A stretch of 64,000 nucleotides of DNA from Winogradskyella aurantiaca. GTDB lineage: Bacteria > Bacteroidota > Bacteroidia > Flavobacteriales > Flavobacteriaceae. Below the pieces are notes generated by a model. That model ran no database searches, was not told where the DNA came from, and saw nothing but the letters and a program-made list of their open reading frames with translations. Shown one piece after another: positions 17,282 through 26,461 of the stretch (position 1 is its first letter; the number at the start of each line of letters is the position of its first letter). The position numbers and the translations under genes are program-made. The stretch is taken from assembly GCF_003362725.1 (NCBI RefSeq), contig NZ_QKTV01000005.1, positions 1-64,000 on the forward strand, read 5' to 3'.

Positions 17282-18367
17282 CTATTTCTTTATAAATTTT
17301 AGTGGATTACCTGTTTCTAGCTGTAAGAAGTAAACACCGTTACTTAATTGAGATACATTGATGGCATCCTTGAATACCAATCCATCTTTTACTTGGCGCC
17401 CAGTAACTGCATAAATGACATAATTTTGGGCTTTATTTAATCCTGATATTGAAATGTTTTGGGTGGTAGGGTTAGGAAATAATTTTATGCTTGGTAAAGA
17501 TACTTCATCTGTTGAAAGACTATTTAAATCGAGCCTTACAACTTTATTATTGTCTCCTGACAAGGTTGTGACAAACAAGAAATCGTTATAATATTCGATG
17601 TCATAGGTTTGTAAAAATCCTTCAATATCAAAAATTTTGATGTATTCCTGAGTGTCTATTTTGAGCTCGTATATAGCTCCAAACTCATTTTGATCGTCAC
17701 TAAAAGTCATATAAAAGGTATTTTCATCCTTTATTGCGATGCCCCACCCGTCATAAGTAGAAATATATTCTGAGGAAAATGATTCGTCATCTAAATCAAT
17801 TCTTGAGATTCCGTTGTCATCAATGACATATAGGTAATTACCAAATACTTTTAAAGCAAGAGTTCCCACCCCGAAGGTATATTCAAAAATGCTAGAGCTG
17901 ACAACAGTTAATTCAGGGTCAGATGCTGAAATATCCACTTTGTAAATGCTATTACCCCCATTTACGTAGAGTTCCTGAGATCTTGATGCCAAACCATAAG
18001 CGTCGTTTAACTCAAGGTATAATTGAAAAAAGGAATTCTCTTCATTTAAATCCATTCGGTAGATGCCAGGGGTTCCATTACTTGAACTTCCATGCTTTGT
18101 TACAAAGAGGTAATTATCGATTTTACAGATATCCCGATAATTATAAAAGCCAGGTCCAACTAAGGCCAAATTAAAGGTTGAATAGTCTGAATCTTCGGAT
18201 AGAACAGATTTAACATGAGCTCTGTCTGCCGACGATACTACATAAAGGGAGTCAGAATCTATAAATAACCCACCCAATGTATTAGCTTCACTAACAATAA
18301 AATCTGTTTGACCATAATTGACGTAACTAATTGCTATTGCGATCAATACATTTATCCACGATCTCAT
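17282..18367 (-). CDS. Secreted protein with type IX secretion sorting domain
   Basis: 361 residues: signal peptide (SWINVLIAIAISYVNYGQT), then about 260 residues of repeated beta-blade-like units (GIYRMDLNEENSF, SIYKVDIS, GISRIDLDDESF, VVRLDLNSLS), and a C-terminal Por secretion/T9SS type A sorting domain from about 290 (LFPNPTTQNISISGL, GVYFLQLETGNPLKFIKK). The repeats suggest a beta-propeller, but I cannot name a substrate. The sorting domain indicates export across the outer membrane by the gliding-associated type IX system. It lies alone between two tRNA genes. Confidence 0.85.
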   Translation of the reverse strand: MRSWINVLIAIAISYVNYGQTDFIVSEANTLGGLFIDSDSLYVVSSADRAHVKSVLSEDSDYSTFNLALVGPGFYNYRDICKIDNYLFVTKHGSSSNGTPGIYRMDLNEENSFFQLYLELNDAYGLASRSQELYVNGGNSIYKVDISASDPELTVVSSSIFEYTFGVGTLALKVFGNYLYVIDDNGISRIDLDDESFSSEYISTYDGWGIAIKDENTFYMTFSDDQNEFGAIYELKIDTQEYIKIFDIEGFLQTYDIEYYNDFLFVTTLSGDNNKVVRLDLNSLSTDEVSLPSIKLFPNPTTQNISISGLNKAQNYVIYAVTGRQVKDGLVFKDAINVSQLSNGVYFLQLETGNPLKFIKK

Positions 18368-18561
18368 TTTCGGTCGATTTTGGTGACAGCTACAAATCTA
18401 AATGAAAATGGTGATTTTAACAGAGAAGACATGACTAACGGCAAATTATTCAGTTATGAAACCATCAAAATTGCAAAAATGATCTTCGATTCTATAAAAT
18501 TCACGAATTACTTTAATAAGTAAATCAGTTTCCAATTCATAAAATTACTAATGCACTAAGG

Positions 18562-18591
18562 ATTGGAAAATGATCTTTTTTTTTACCTTTG
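18562..18591 (+). promoter_or_regulatory. Probable promoter of tRNA-Leu
   Basis: ATTG at 18562-18565 (three of four matches to TTTG) and TACCTTTG at 18584-18591 are separated by 18 bases. The -7 box ends 11 bases before the mature tRNA. Confidence 0.6.
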
Positions 18592-18602
18592 ACGCTCTTT
18601 TT

Positions 18603-18687
18603 GCGCACGTGGCGGAATTGGTAGACGCGCTGGCTTGAGGGGCCAGTGACCGTTTAGGTCGTGGAAGTTCGAGTCTTCTCGTGCGCA
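18603..18687 (+). tRNA. tRNA-Leu (anticodon GAG)
   Basis: 85-base class II tRNA. Acceptor GCGCACG pairs with CGTGCGC. The anticodon arm CTGGC/GCCAG encloses TTGAGGG, giving anticodon GAG. A long variable arm (TGACCGTTTAGGTCGT) follows, then a T arm with GTTCGAGTC. The discriminator is A and CCA is not encoded. Confidence 0.95.
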
Positions 18688-18736
18688 CTTTCTCAATTTT
18701 CTACATAATTTTTTGATAGTAGGTATCCTGGCCAGA

Positions 18737-18766
18737 CTTCAGCTAGCCAAGCTGAGGTATTTAAAT
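18737..18766 (+). terminator. Possible terminator after tRNA-Leu
   Basis: CTTCAGCT and AGCTGAGG form an eight-pair hairpin with one G-T wobble and loop AGCCA, followed by an AT-rich stretch rather than a clean T run. It lies between tRNA-Leu and the carotenoid regulator operator, so another regulatory role is possible. Confidence 0.4.
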
Positions 18767-18769
18767 TTT

Positions 18770-18809
18770 GTTAATTATAACGCACTTCTCACTATTATAA
18801 TTAACTTTG
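18770..18809 (+). promoter_or_regulatory. Likely operator and -7 box of the carotenoid operon
   Basis: A perfect inverted repeat GTTAATTATAA (18770-18780) / TTATAATTAAC (18795-18805) with a 14-base spacer overlaps TAACTTTG (18802-18809), a match to the TAnnTTTG -7 box 21 bases before the regulator start codon. The -33 region at 18779-18782 has no TTTG, as may be expected for a regulated promoter. The repeat is a natural candidate for binding by the adjacent MerR-family protein (inference). Confidence 0.6.
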
Positions 18810-18830
18810 TTTAACCATTTATCGAAATAA

Positions 18831-19730
18831 ATGAACAACATAAAAAATAAGTTTAGCATTAAAGACCTTGAAAACCTTACAGGTATAAAGGCACATACCA
18901 TAAGAATTTGGGAGAAACGCTATAACCTATTGACCCCAAAGAGAACAGATACCAACATTCGTTATTACGACCTTTCTAACTTTCAAAAACTATTGAATGT
19001 CAGCTACCTAAATAGTAACGGTTACAAAATATCTAAAATAGCCACGTTGGATGAACATCGTATTCCTGTTTTAGTTCGAGAAATTGCCGCTCAGACGAAC
19101 ATTGAGTCACACGCATTGAATTCATTTAAACTGTCAATGCTAAATTTCGATCAGGTACTGTTTTACAACACCTATGAGGCCTTACTAAAAGAACGCAGTT
19201 TTGCCGAGATTTTCAGGGATGTTTTTATTCCATTACTAACTGAAATAGGACTGCTTTGGCAAACTAATACGATTACACCTGCACACGAGCATTTTATCAC
19301 CACATTTATTAGGCAAAAAATTCTAATTAATACCGAAAGGATTCAGGCTAAGGCCGCTCAAAGTTCACATAAAACTTTTGTCCTGTATTTGCCAGACAAT
19401 GAAATCCATGAATTGGGGTTGTTATTTATAAATTACATGGTAATCAAAGGTGGGAATCACTCCATCTTTTTAGGTCAAAGTGTACCTATAGATAGTCTTA
19501 AAGACTTGTTGAATTATTACGATAATTTAGTGTTTATATCCTATTTCACCATTCAACCGGATAAAGAGTCCATAAATGGTTATATTAAAGAATTTCATAA
19601 AGAAATTCTTAATAATAAAAACGCTGAATTCTGGATTCTTGGAAGAATGCTAAACAGCTTGAATTTAGATGTCTTACCTAAGCAAATAAAAACCTTCAAT
19701 TCAATTGATTCGCTCCTAGAAAATTTATAA
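18831..19730 (+). CDS. CarH-like MerR-family regulator with B12-binding domain
   Basis: 299 residues. The N-terminal MerR helix-turn-helix (about 8-75: FSIKDLENLTGIKAHTIRIWEKRY) binds DNA, and the rest matches the helical-bundle plus Rossmann B12-binding region of CarH/LitR photoreceptors. Diagnostic motifs are present: W143-x9-E153-H154 (adenosyl-group pocket) and E191-I-H193-E-L-G196 (ExHxxG, with His as lower cobalt ligand). The residue after the Trp, His in Thermus CarH where it ligates cobalt after light exposure, is Gln144 here. In known systems the dark adenosylcobalamin tetramer represses carotenoid genes and light disrupts it. The stop codon abuts the crtI ATG, so it heads the crt operon. 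Confidence 0.9.
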   Translation: MNNIKNKFSIKDLENLTGIKAHTIRIWEKRYNLLTPKRTDTNIRYYDLSNFQKLLNVSYLNSNGYKISKIATLDEHRIPVLVREIAAQTNIESHALNSFKLSMLNFDQVLFYNTYEALLKERSFAEIFRDVFIPLLTEIGLLWQTNTITPAHEHFITTFIRQKILINTERIQAKAAQSSHKTFVLYLPDNEIHELGLLFINYMVIKGGNHSIFLGQSVPIDSLKDLLNYYDNLVFISYFTIQPDKESINGYIKEFHKEILNNKNAEFWILGRMLNSLNLDVLPKQIKTFNSIDSLLENL

Positions 19731-21185
19731 ATGACCAAAAGTATTTCTATAATTGGATCTGGTTTTTCCTCGCTGTCCGCAGCATGCTATTTAGCAAATA
19801 CAGGCAATAACGTAACTATATTTGAAAAGAACGAAACAATTGGAGGGCGAGCGCGTCAATTAATCAAAGACGGTTTCACGTTTGATATTGGGCCTAGTTG
19901 GTATTGGATGCCTGATATTTTTGAAAAGTTTTTTAACGATTTTGGTAAATCAACAAAGGACTACTATCAGTTAGACAAATTAAGTCCGGCCTATAAAATC
20001 TTCTTTAAAGATGAGGTGATTACAATTGGTGATCATATGGATCAAATTTGCGAGGAATTTGAGCGTATTGAATCTGGTAGCTCCAGGCCTCTGCGACAAT
20101 TTATTGCTAAAGCTCAGGAAAATTATAATATAGCTATCAATAAAATAGTACTTAAACCTGGTATTTCACCTTTTGAATTAGTTACCAAAGAAACGGTTAC
20201 CCGCGTAGATCAGTTTTTTAAAACTATAAGTTCAGAAGTTAGAAAGAATTTCAAAAATCCAAAGCTCATTTCTACTCTTGAATTTCCAGTCTTATTCTTA
20301 GGGGCTAAACCTTCAAATACACCCTCTTTTTACAGCTTCATGAATTTTGCTGATTTTGGCCTTGGTACATGGCACCCTAAAGGCGGAATGTACGAAATTG
20401 TAAAAGCTATGGGAAGCTTAGCGAAAGAGTTGGGAGTAACTATTAAAACCAACGCCAACGTGGAAGAAATCTTGGTTGAAGATGGCATAGCCAAAGGATT
20501 AAAGGTTAACGGGGAAGTAATAACATCGGATATTGTATTAAGTGGTGCAGATTACCACCACACTGAAACATTATTGAAAGAAAGCGATAGACAGTATTCA
20601 GAGGAGTATTGGCAAAAAAGAACCTTCGCTCCTTCCTCATTATTATTCTATGTAGGTTTTAATAAAAAAATTACTGGCGTAGAGCACCATAATTTGTTTT
20701 TCGATACCGACTTTGAATTGCATGCCGAAGAAATTTATGATCATCCCAGATGGCCTAAGGAACCCTTATTCTATGTGAATTTTCCCTCTGTTACAGATGC
20801 AAGCATGGCACCTGATGGTTGTGAAGCCGGTTTCTTTTTAATCCCAATAGCTCCAGGACTAGAAGACACAGAAGCCTTAAGAGCCCAATACTTTGATATT
20901 ATAATTGACAGATTGGAAGCAAGAATCGGTGAGAGTGTAAAAGATGCAATCCTATTTAAAGAATCCTTTTGTGTCAATGATTTTATCGAAGCCTATAATT
21001 CTTATAAAGGTAATGCCTATGGTATGGCAAACACACTTAGACAAACTGCTTTTTTAAGACCTAAATTAAAAAGCAGTAAAGTGAGAGATTTATTTTTCAC
21101 GGGGCAATTAACGGTTCCAGGACCTGGAGTTCCACCTTCATTAATTTCAGGAAAATTAGTGGCAAAATTGATAGATAACAATTAA
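19731..21185 (+). CDS. crtI: Phytoene desaturase
   Basis: 484-residue FAD-dependent CrtI-type desaturase/isomerase that converts phytoene to lycopene at the membrane. The dinucleotide-binding fold SIIGSGFSSLSAACYLANTGN with FEKNETIGGRA, the CrtI-typical GPSWYWMPDIFEKFF, and the C-terminal FTGQLTVPGPGVPPSLISGK are diagnostic. It begins immediately after the regulator stop (TAA then ATG) and precedes crtB by 17 bases. It is distinct from the second, CrtD-like member at 35605-37098. Confidence 0.95.
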   Translation: MTKSISIIGSGFSSLSAACYLANTGNNVTIFEKNETIGGRARQLIKDGFTFDIGPSWYWMPDIFEKFFNDFGKSTKDYYQLDKLSPAYKIFFKDEVITIGDHMDQICEEFERIESGSSRPLRQFIAKAQENYNIAINKIVLKPGISPFELVTKETVTRVDQFFKTISSEVRKNFKNPKLISTLEFPVLFLGAKPSNTPSFYSFMNFADFGLGTWHPKGGMYEIVKAMGSLAKELGVTIKTNANVEEILVEDGIAKGLKVNGEVITSDIVLSGADYHHTETLLKESDRQYSEEYWQKRTFAPSSLLFYVGFNKKITGVEHHNLFFDTDFELHAEEIYDHPRWPKEPLFYVNFPSVTDASMAPDGCEAGFFLIPIAPGLEDTEALRAQYFDIIIDRLEARIGESVKDAILFKESFCVNDFIEAYNSYKGNAYGMANTLRQTAFLRPKLKSSKVRDLFFTGQLTVPGPGVPPSLISGKLVAKLIDNN

Positions 21186-21202
21186 AATCATAACTTCATA
21201 CA

Positions 21203-22042
21203 ATGAAATCCATATTTGACAATGTTTCTAAGGCCTGTAGTAAGTTGGTAACCACCTCTTACAGCACCTCTTTTTCTATGGCTACAAAAATGCTTGCAGA
21301 TAGTATTCGCCAAGATATTTATAACATTTATGGATTTGTGCGCTTTGCTGATGAGATTGTGGATACCTTCCATGATTACGATAAAGAATTTTTATTCGAG
21401 AAATTTGAACAAGACCTAAGCGATGCCCTTGAGCATAAAATAAGTTTGAACCCAATTTTAAATTCATTTCAAGAAACCTATCATAAGTATCAGATAGATA
21501 AGCATTTAGTTGATGCTTTTATGAATAGTATGCGCTTAGATTTACACAAAAAAGACTACCTAACTGAGGAAGAGTATAAAAATTACATTTATGGTTCTGC
21601 AGACGTAGTTGGGTTAATGTGCTTAAAAGTGTTTGTCAAAGGTGATCAACAAAAATATAACACATTAAAAGACAGTGCCATGAGTCTTGGCTCTGCCTTC
21701 CAGAAAGTCAATTTCCTAAGAGATCTTAAAGCAGACTATGAAGATTTGAGTCGTACGTATTTTCCAAATACAGATTTATCTCAATTAGATGAAAGGTCTA
21801 AACAAGCCATCATAAAAGATATAGAATCTGATTTTGAAAAAGGCCTTCAAGGAATTAAGCAACTACCACTTGAAGCAAGGTTTGGGGTATTTATGGCCTA
21901 CAGATATTACAATAAGCTTTTAGAAAAACTAAAGAGAACTCCAGCACTGGAAATCAAATCTACGCGTATTCGTGTTCCTAACTACAAGAAAGTGGAACTA
22001 TTGACGCGTAGTTATGTGAAATATCAATTAAATTTGCTCTAG
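21203..22042 (+). CDS. crtB: Phytoene synthase
   Basis: 279-residue squalene/phytoene synthase that joins two geranylgeranyl diphosphates. The two Asp-rich magnesium-diphosphate sites are DEIVDTF (about residue 51) and DLKADYEDL (about 175). YSTSFSMAT and GSAFQKVNFLRDL are further family signatures. GGPP synthase is not in this window and must lie elsewhere. It sits between crtI and crtZ. Confidence 0.95.
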   Translation: MKSIFDNVSKACSKLVTTSYSTSFSMATKMLADSIRQDIYNIYGFVRFADEIVDTFHDYDKEFLFEKFEQDLSDALEHKISLNPILNSFQETYHKYQIDKHLVDAFMNSMRLDLHKKDYLTEEEYKNYIYGSADVVGLMCLKVFVKGDQQKYNTLKDSAMSLGSAFQKVNFLRDLKADYEDLSRTYFPNTDLSQLDERSKQAIIKDIESDFEKGLQGIKQLPLEARFGVFMAYRYYNKLLEKLKRTPALEIKSTRIRVPNYKKVELLTRSYVKYQLNLL

Positions 22043-22055
22043 AAATTTTTATCGG

Positions 22056-22502
22056 ATGCAAACTCTACTTTGGATTCTTATATTCCTGGTAACTTTTTTT
22101 ATAATGGAATTTAATGCGTGGTTCACACATAAATATATCATGCATGGATTTTTATGGAATGTTCATCGCGATCATCATCACAAGGACCATGATAGTTGGT
22201 TCGAGAGAAATGATCTCTTTTTCATTTTTTATGCCGTAGTTAGTATGTTTTGTTGGTACTTATGGGGTGAGCATAATATTTGGTTCTGCTTGCCTATTGG
22301 AATTGGTATCATGGCCTATGGTGCCGCCTATTTTATCGTACATGATATCTTTATCCACCAAAGATTCAAATTCTTAAGGAATATTGATAATAAATATGCT
22401 AGAGGAGTCCGACGCGCTCATAAAATACACCATAAGCATCTTGGTAAGGATAAAGGTGAGAACTTTGGAATGCTCATCGTTCCCTTTAAATATTTTAAAT
22501 AG
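22056..22502 (+). CDS. crtZ: Beta-carotene 3-hydroxylase
   Basis: 148-residue membrane di-iron hydroxylase of the fatty-acid-hydroxylase superfamily that adds 3-OH to beta-ionone rings. All His clusters are visible: HKYIMH, HRDHHH, HDIFIH and HKIHHKH, set between four hydrophobic segments. It is the last gene of block one, 13 bases after crtB, and its final eight bases overlap the end of the convergent thioredoxin-like gene. Confidence 0.95.
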   Translation: MQTLLWILIFLVTFFIMEFNAWFTHKYIMHGFLWNVHRDHHHKDHDSWFERNDLFFIFYAVVSMFCWYLWGEHNIWFCLPIGIGIMAYGAAYFIVHDIFIHQRFKFLRNIDNKYARGVRRAHKIHHKHLGKDKGENFGMLIVPFKYFK

Positions 22503-23064
22503 GCTCATCAAGTAGTTCATCCAATAAGGCTCTAATCTTTTTAGAATTCCAATCAACAGCACCAGTTTTTTCAACCTTTATATTTCCCTTAGAATCTATA
22601 ATTAGGGTTTTTGGAATGGACTTACCGTATATTGGTTTGGGAATTGACTTTGGTCTGTACACTAAAAAATCAAACCCCTTTGCTTCTTTAAACCTGTTGG
22701 TCTTTTCAAAGGGTTCATTGCTGACCATCAAAAATATAACCTCATCCTTATAATTGGAATGAAGTTTTTGAATACTGGGCATTTCGGCAATACAAGGAGG
22801 GCACCAAGTTGCCCATAGATTTATAAAAATGACTTTATTCTTTAATTCGCTACCTCTAATTTCAGTTCCGTCTTCAGCAATAAGAACCATTTCATCGAGG
22901 TTAGCAGCCTTAACATCATTTTCTATTGTCACCCAATTAATTAGACTAAATGTCTGATTTAAATGAATTTGAATAGGCAATCTTAACTGAGGCACAAGAA
23001 GAATAACCACAAGTGCTACCCAAAGCCCATATTTCTTAATTAACTGAAGAAGTTTAGGCAACAT
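22495..23064 (-). CDS. TlpA-like membrane-anchored thioredoxin-family protein
   Basis: 189 residues with one N-terminal membrane anchor (LWVALVVILLVPQLRLPI) and a periplasmic TlpA/ResA-type thioredoxin domain with the redox motif WCPPC (near residue 94) and cis-Pro region KSIPKTLIIDSKG. It probably reduces disulfides or helps cytochrome c maturation in the periplasm. Its ATG lies within the last 11 bases of the upstream Crp-family gene, so the pair is co-translated. Confidence 0.9.
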   Translation of the reverse strand: MLPKLLQLIKKYGLWVALVVILLVPQLRLPIQIHLNQTFSLINWVTIENDVKAANLDEMVLIAEDGTEIRGSELKNKVIFINLWATWCPPCIAEMPSIQKLHSNYKDEVIFLMVSNEPFEKTNRFKEAKGFDFLVYRPKSIPKPIYGKSIPKTLIIDSKGNIKVEKTGAVDWNSKKIRALLDELLDEPI

Positions 23065-23731
23065 TCGTTTGTAATAAGCGTATTTCTTTACGATTAAAGG
23101 TAATTAAATTTTCTGCCTTCAGTTCATTTAAAAGGACGTTCAATGTAGGACGTGAAACACCAATTAAGGACGCAATATCTTTTTGCGTATAAGGATGCTG
23201 TATCACATGGTCTCCAGTTTTATGGCAATCATAACCATACTCTTTACACAATTCGTCTAAAAATTCGAGCAAACGGGTCTTGGAATCTTTAAACAAAAGT
23301 ATTTGAAGTCGTCTCTCCAGACGTCTCAATTTAAGCCCAATAAACTTGTAAATTTTAATACTCAAGGATTGATTATCACGCATTAAGTCTTGAAGTGTTT
23401 CAACACCAACCGGACAAATAGATGTTTTATTATCAATTGACTGAGCAAACTCGTCTCTAGTTTTACTACCAAGAATGGCATGCTCACCAAAAATCTCACC
23501 TCGCTTAAGAATGGCTTTTACAACTTCGGTACCATCTTCGTTATAATAACCAATCTTAACTTTACCCTTCTCGATAAGGTATACTTTATTGGCTGCATCT
23601 TCTGTAAAGTAAATGTACTCTTGCTTTGGATAAGCATTGAATTCATGCTCAGTTTTATATGTCTTAAACTTGTGCGGACACAAGAGTTTGAAGAGATTTA
23701 CCTCTTCAAATACCCAAATTTTATTCATCAT
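23054..23731 (-). CDS. Crp/Fnr-family transcriptional regulator
   Basis: 225 residues from ATG 23731 (a second ATG follows at 23728). A start further upstream at 23812 is open but would cross the aconitase terminator, so I reject it. It has a cyclic-nucleotide-binding-like beta roll (about 20-140; GKVKIGYYNEDGTEVVKAILKRGEIFGE) and a C-terminal winged helix with recognition helix TQKDIASLIGVSRPTLNVLLNEL. No Fnr-type cysteine cluster is visible, and the ligand is unknown. It overlaps the TlpA-like gene, which may be its target or partner. Confidence 0.9.
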   Translation of the reverse strand: MMNKIWVFEEVNLFKLLCPHKFKTYKTEHEFNAYPKQEYIYFTEDAANKVYLIEKGKVKIGYYNEDGTEVVKAILKRGEIFGEHAILGSKTRDEFAQSIDNKTSICPVGVETLQDLMRDNQSLSIKIYKFIGLKLRRLERRLQILLFKDSKTRLLEFLDELCKEYGYDCHKTGDHVIQHPYTQKDIASLIGVSRPTLNVLLNELKAENLITFNRKEIRLLQTNVA

Positions 23732-23779
23732 TGCATTGATTAGTTGTCTTTGGGTCGTAATTCCAATACAATTCCTTAC

Positions 23780-23810
23780 AAAAAAACTCCTGGTGTCTGC
23801 CAGGAGTTTC
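23780..23810 (-). terminator. Intrinsic terminator after aconitase
   Basis: On the minus strand AAACTCCTGG / CCAGGAGTTT pairs perfectly over 10 bases with loop CAGACA, followed by a T run. It separates acn from the Crp-family gene. Confidence 0.9.
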
Positions 23811-23836
23811 AATAAAATATGCGATTAAAGTCTTAC

Positions 23837-26104
23837 TTATACATTCTGCTTTTTTATAAGATTTAATGCAGAACCTTCTGTAAACCACTCGATTTGAGCG
23901 TCATTATATGTGTGATTCAACGCAATGGTATCTTTTGTTCCATCTGAATGAACCACTTCTAAATGCAGCGGCTTATTAGGAGTAAACTCGTTAAGGTCTA
24001 AAAAGTTGAATGTATCATCTTCCTGGATTAAATCGTAGTCATGCTCATTTGCAAATGTCAATCCAAGCATACCTTGTTTCTTCAAATTAGTTTCATGAAT
24101 ACGAGCAAAAGATTTTACAATAACAGCAGCTACACCAAGATGACGCGGCTGCATGGCAGCATGCTCTCTCGATGATCCCTCTCCATAATTATGATCCCCA
24201 ACTACAACAGACCATATACCATTCTTTTTATACTCTCTTTGTACATCAGGAACACCTCCGTACTCACCAGTTAATTGATTCTTAACAAAGTTAGTTTTTT
24301 GATTGAAAGCATTCACCGCACCAATTAAAGTATTATTGGCAATGTTATCAAGATGCCCTCTAAATCTCAACCAAGGACCTGCCATTGAAATATGATCTGT
24401 GGTGCATTTTCCAAAGGCTTTAATGAGAAGTTTTGCTCCAGTCACTGAATCACCTATAGGTGTAAATGGTGTTAATAATTGCAGTCTTTCCGAAGAAGGA
24501 CTAACAACAACATCTACCCCACTTCCATCAACCACAGGTTCTAGATAACCATTCTCTTTCACCTCAAATCCTTTTGGAGGCAACTCCCATCCTGTTGGTT
24601 CATCTAACATAACCTCTTCACCATTTTCATTGATCAATGCATCGGTCATCGGGTTAAAATCCAATCGTCCAGCTATTGCAATTGCTGCCGTAATCTCAGG
24701 TGATGCCACAAAGGCATGGGTGTTAGGATTACCGTCTGCACGCTTAGCAAAATTTCTATTGAATGAATGTACAATGCTGTTTTTTGGAGCATTTTTAGGG
24801 TCGCTGTATCGTGCCCATTGTCCAATACAAGGACCGCAGGCATTGGTAAATATCTTAGCGTCTAATTTTTCAAAAACCTCCAAAATACCATCACGTTCTG
24901 CTGTATATCTAACCTGCTCAGAACCTGGATTGATTCCGAATTCTGCTTTTGTTTTTAATCCTTTATCTAAAGCTTGCTGTGCAATAGAAGAAGCTCTTGA
25001 TAAATCCTCATAACTAGAGTTAGTACATGATCCTATTAGCCCCCATTCGACTTGCATTGGCCATTCGTTATCCTGGGCTTTTGTGGTCATTTCTGACCCA
25101 ACTGTTGTAGACAAATCTGGTGTAAAAGGACCATTTAATAATGGATTTAATTCAGAGAGATTGATGTCAATAACTTGATCAAAATATTGTTCTGGATTAG
25201 CATATACTTCAGGATCTGCAGTTAAGTAAGACTTAATCTCATTGGCTGCATCAGCAACATCAGCTCTGTCAGTAGCTCTAAGGTAGCGCTCCATGGACTC
25301 ATCATATCCAAAGGTCGATGTAGTTGCACCAATCTCAGCCCCCATATTACAAATAGTACCTTTTCCAGTACATGACATAGATGTAGCTCCAGGACCAAAA
25401 TATTCAACAATGGCACCTGTTCCACCTTTTACTGTTAGTATCTCGGCTACCTTCAAAATAACATCTTTCGGTGCTGTCCAACCAGATAATTTTCCAGTCA
25501 ATCGGACACCAATTAATTTTGGAAATTTAAGTTCCCATGCCATACCTGCCATAACATCAACGGCGTCAGCACCACCAACACCAATTGCCACCATACCAAG
25601 ACCACCCGCATTCACTGTATGTGAATCCGTACCAATCATCATACCACCAGGGAATGCATAATTTTCTAAAACAACTTGATGGATGATTCCTGCACCAGGT
25701 TTCCAAAAACCAATACCGTATTTATTTGATACCGACTCTAAGAAATTAAAGACCTCACTACTTGTATCGTTAGCTCTCTTTAAATCTACTTCGGCACCAC
25801 TTTTAGCCTGAATCAAATGATCACAGTGAACCGTAGTGGGAACAGCCACCTTAGGCTTACCAGCCTGCATAAATTGAAGAAGTGCCATTTGAGCAGTGGC
25901 GTCTTGACAAGCCACCCTGTCAGGGGCAAAATCTACGTAATCCTTGCCACGTTCAAATGCAGTGGTTGGATTACCATCCCACAAATGAGAATAGAGGATT
26001 TTCTCTGCAAGAGTCAAGGGTTTTCCTACAATATTTTTAGCTGCATCTACACGTTCTGCCATGTTAGAATACACCTTCTTAATCATATCAATATCAAAAG
26101 CCAT
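23837..26104 (-). CDS. acn: Aconitate hydratase (mitochondrial-type)
   Basis: 755-residue 4Fe-4S enzyme interconverting citrate and isocitrate in the TCA cycle. The length and sequence resemble the mitochondrial aconitase branch rather than AcnB. Visible features are [27 protein letters not shown], the cluster cysteines (one in [13 protein letters not shown], two in [11 protein letters not shown]), and the C-terminal swivel domain with [24 protein letters not shown] at 26141-26148 (TAAATTTG on the coding strand) is a likely -7 box 36 bases before the ATG. Confidence 0.96.
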   Translation of the reverse strand: MAFDIDMIKKVYSNMAERVDAAKNIVGKPLTLAEKILYSHLWDGNPTTAFERGKDYVDFAPDRVACQDATAQMALLQFMQAGKPKVAVPTTVHCDHLIQAKSGAEVDLKRANDTSSEVFNFLESVSNKYGIGFWKPGAGIIHQVVLENYAFPGGMMIGTDSHTVNAGGLGMVAIGVGGADAVDVMAGMAWELKFPKLIGVRLTGKLSGWTAPKDVILKVAEILTVKGGTGAIVEYFGPGATSMSCTGKGTICNMGAEIGATTSTFGYDESMERYLRATDRADVADAANEIKSYLTADPEVYANPEQYFDQVIDINLSELNPLLNGPFTPDLSTTVGSEMTTKAQDNEWPMQVEWGLIGSCTNSSYEDLSRASSIAQQALDKGLKTKAEFGINPGSEQVRYTAERDGILEVFEKLDAKIFTNACGPCIGQWARYSDPKNAPKNSIVHSFNRNFAKRADGNPNTHAFVASPEITAAIAIAGRLDFNPMTDALINENGEEVMLDEPTGWELPPKGFEVKENGYLEPVVDGSGVDVVVSPSSERLQLLTPFTPIGDSVTGAKLLIKAFGKCTTDHISMAGPWLRFRGHLDNIANNTLIGAVNAFNQKTNFVKNQLTGEYGGVPDVQREYKKNGIWSVVVGDHNYGEGSSREHAAMQPRHLGVAAVIVKSFARIHETNLKKQGMLGLTFANEHDYDLIQEDDTFNFLDLNEFTPNKPLHLEVVHSDGTKDTIALNHTYNDAQIEWFTEGSALNLIKKQNV

Positions 26105-26461
26105 AATGATGTTTTAAATGTTGAAGAATTTTTTCGTGCCCAAATTTACAACATTCTAAAGGTTTTTAAAAATATGTAACAAAATGAAGGTTTTGTTAGA
26201 AATAATTCACAGCATGCGGGATTTATTAAGAGTATTATGAATAATTAACATTAAAATCATCTCTTAATCAATAATTTAACAAATATGATTATTTAGAATT
26301 ATGATAAATTGTTTGCCAAATTCTTAATTCCATCTTAAAAAACGAAAACGTTATAGTAACGGAATAAACTTCCGTTAAGACACGATCAACTTTTCTCAAA
26401 AAATACACAACTTAAAATATAAGTTAAATACTGCTTTTTAGTACTCCATATGAGTTACATT
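26105..26461. other. Intergenic region upstream of aconitase
   Basis: About 357 very AT-rich bases between the aconitase start and the end of the acyltransferase gene. Apart from the acn -7 box at 26141-26148 I see no ORF with coding character, RNA gene or clear hairpin. Confidence 0.6.

Noticed and set aside
23732-23812. Longer Crp-family protein starting at 23812
   Set aside because: The extra 27 codons run through the aconitase terminator hairpin, and the cNMP domain starts naturally after 23731.
25817-26179. Plus-strand ORF running out of the aconitase gene
   Set aside because: It is largely antisense to acn and has no recognisable domain or composition of a protein.
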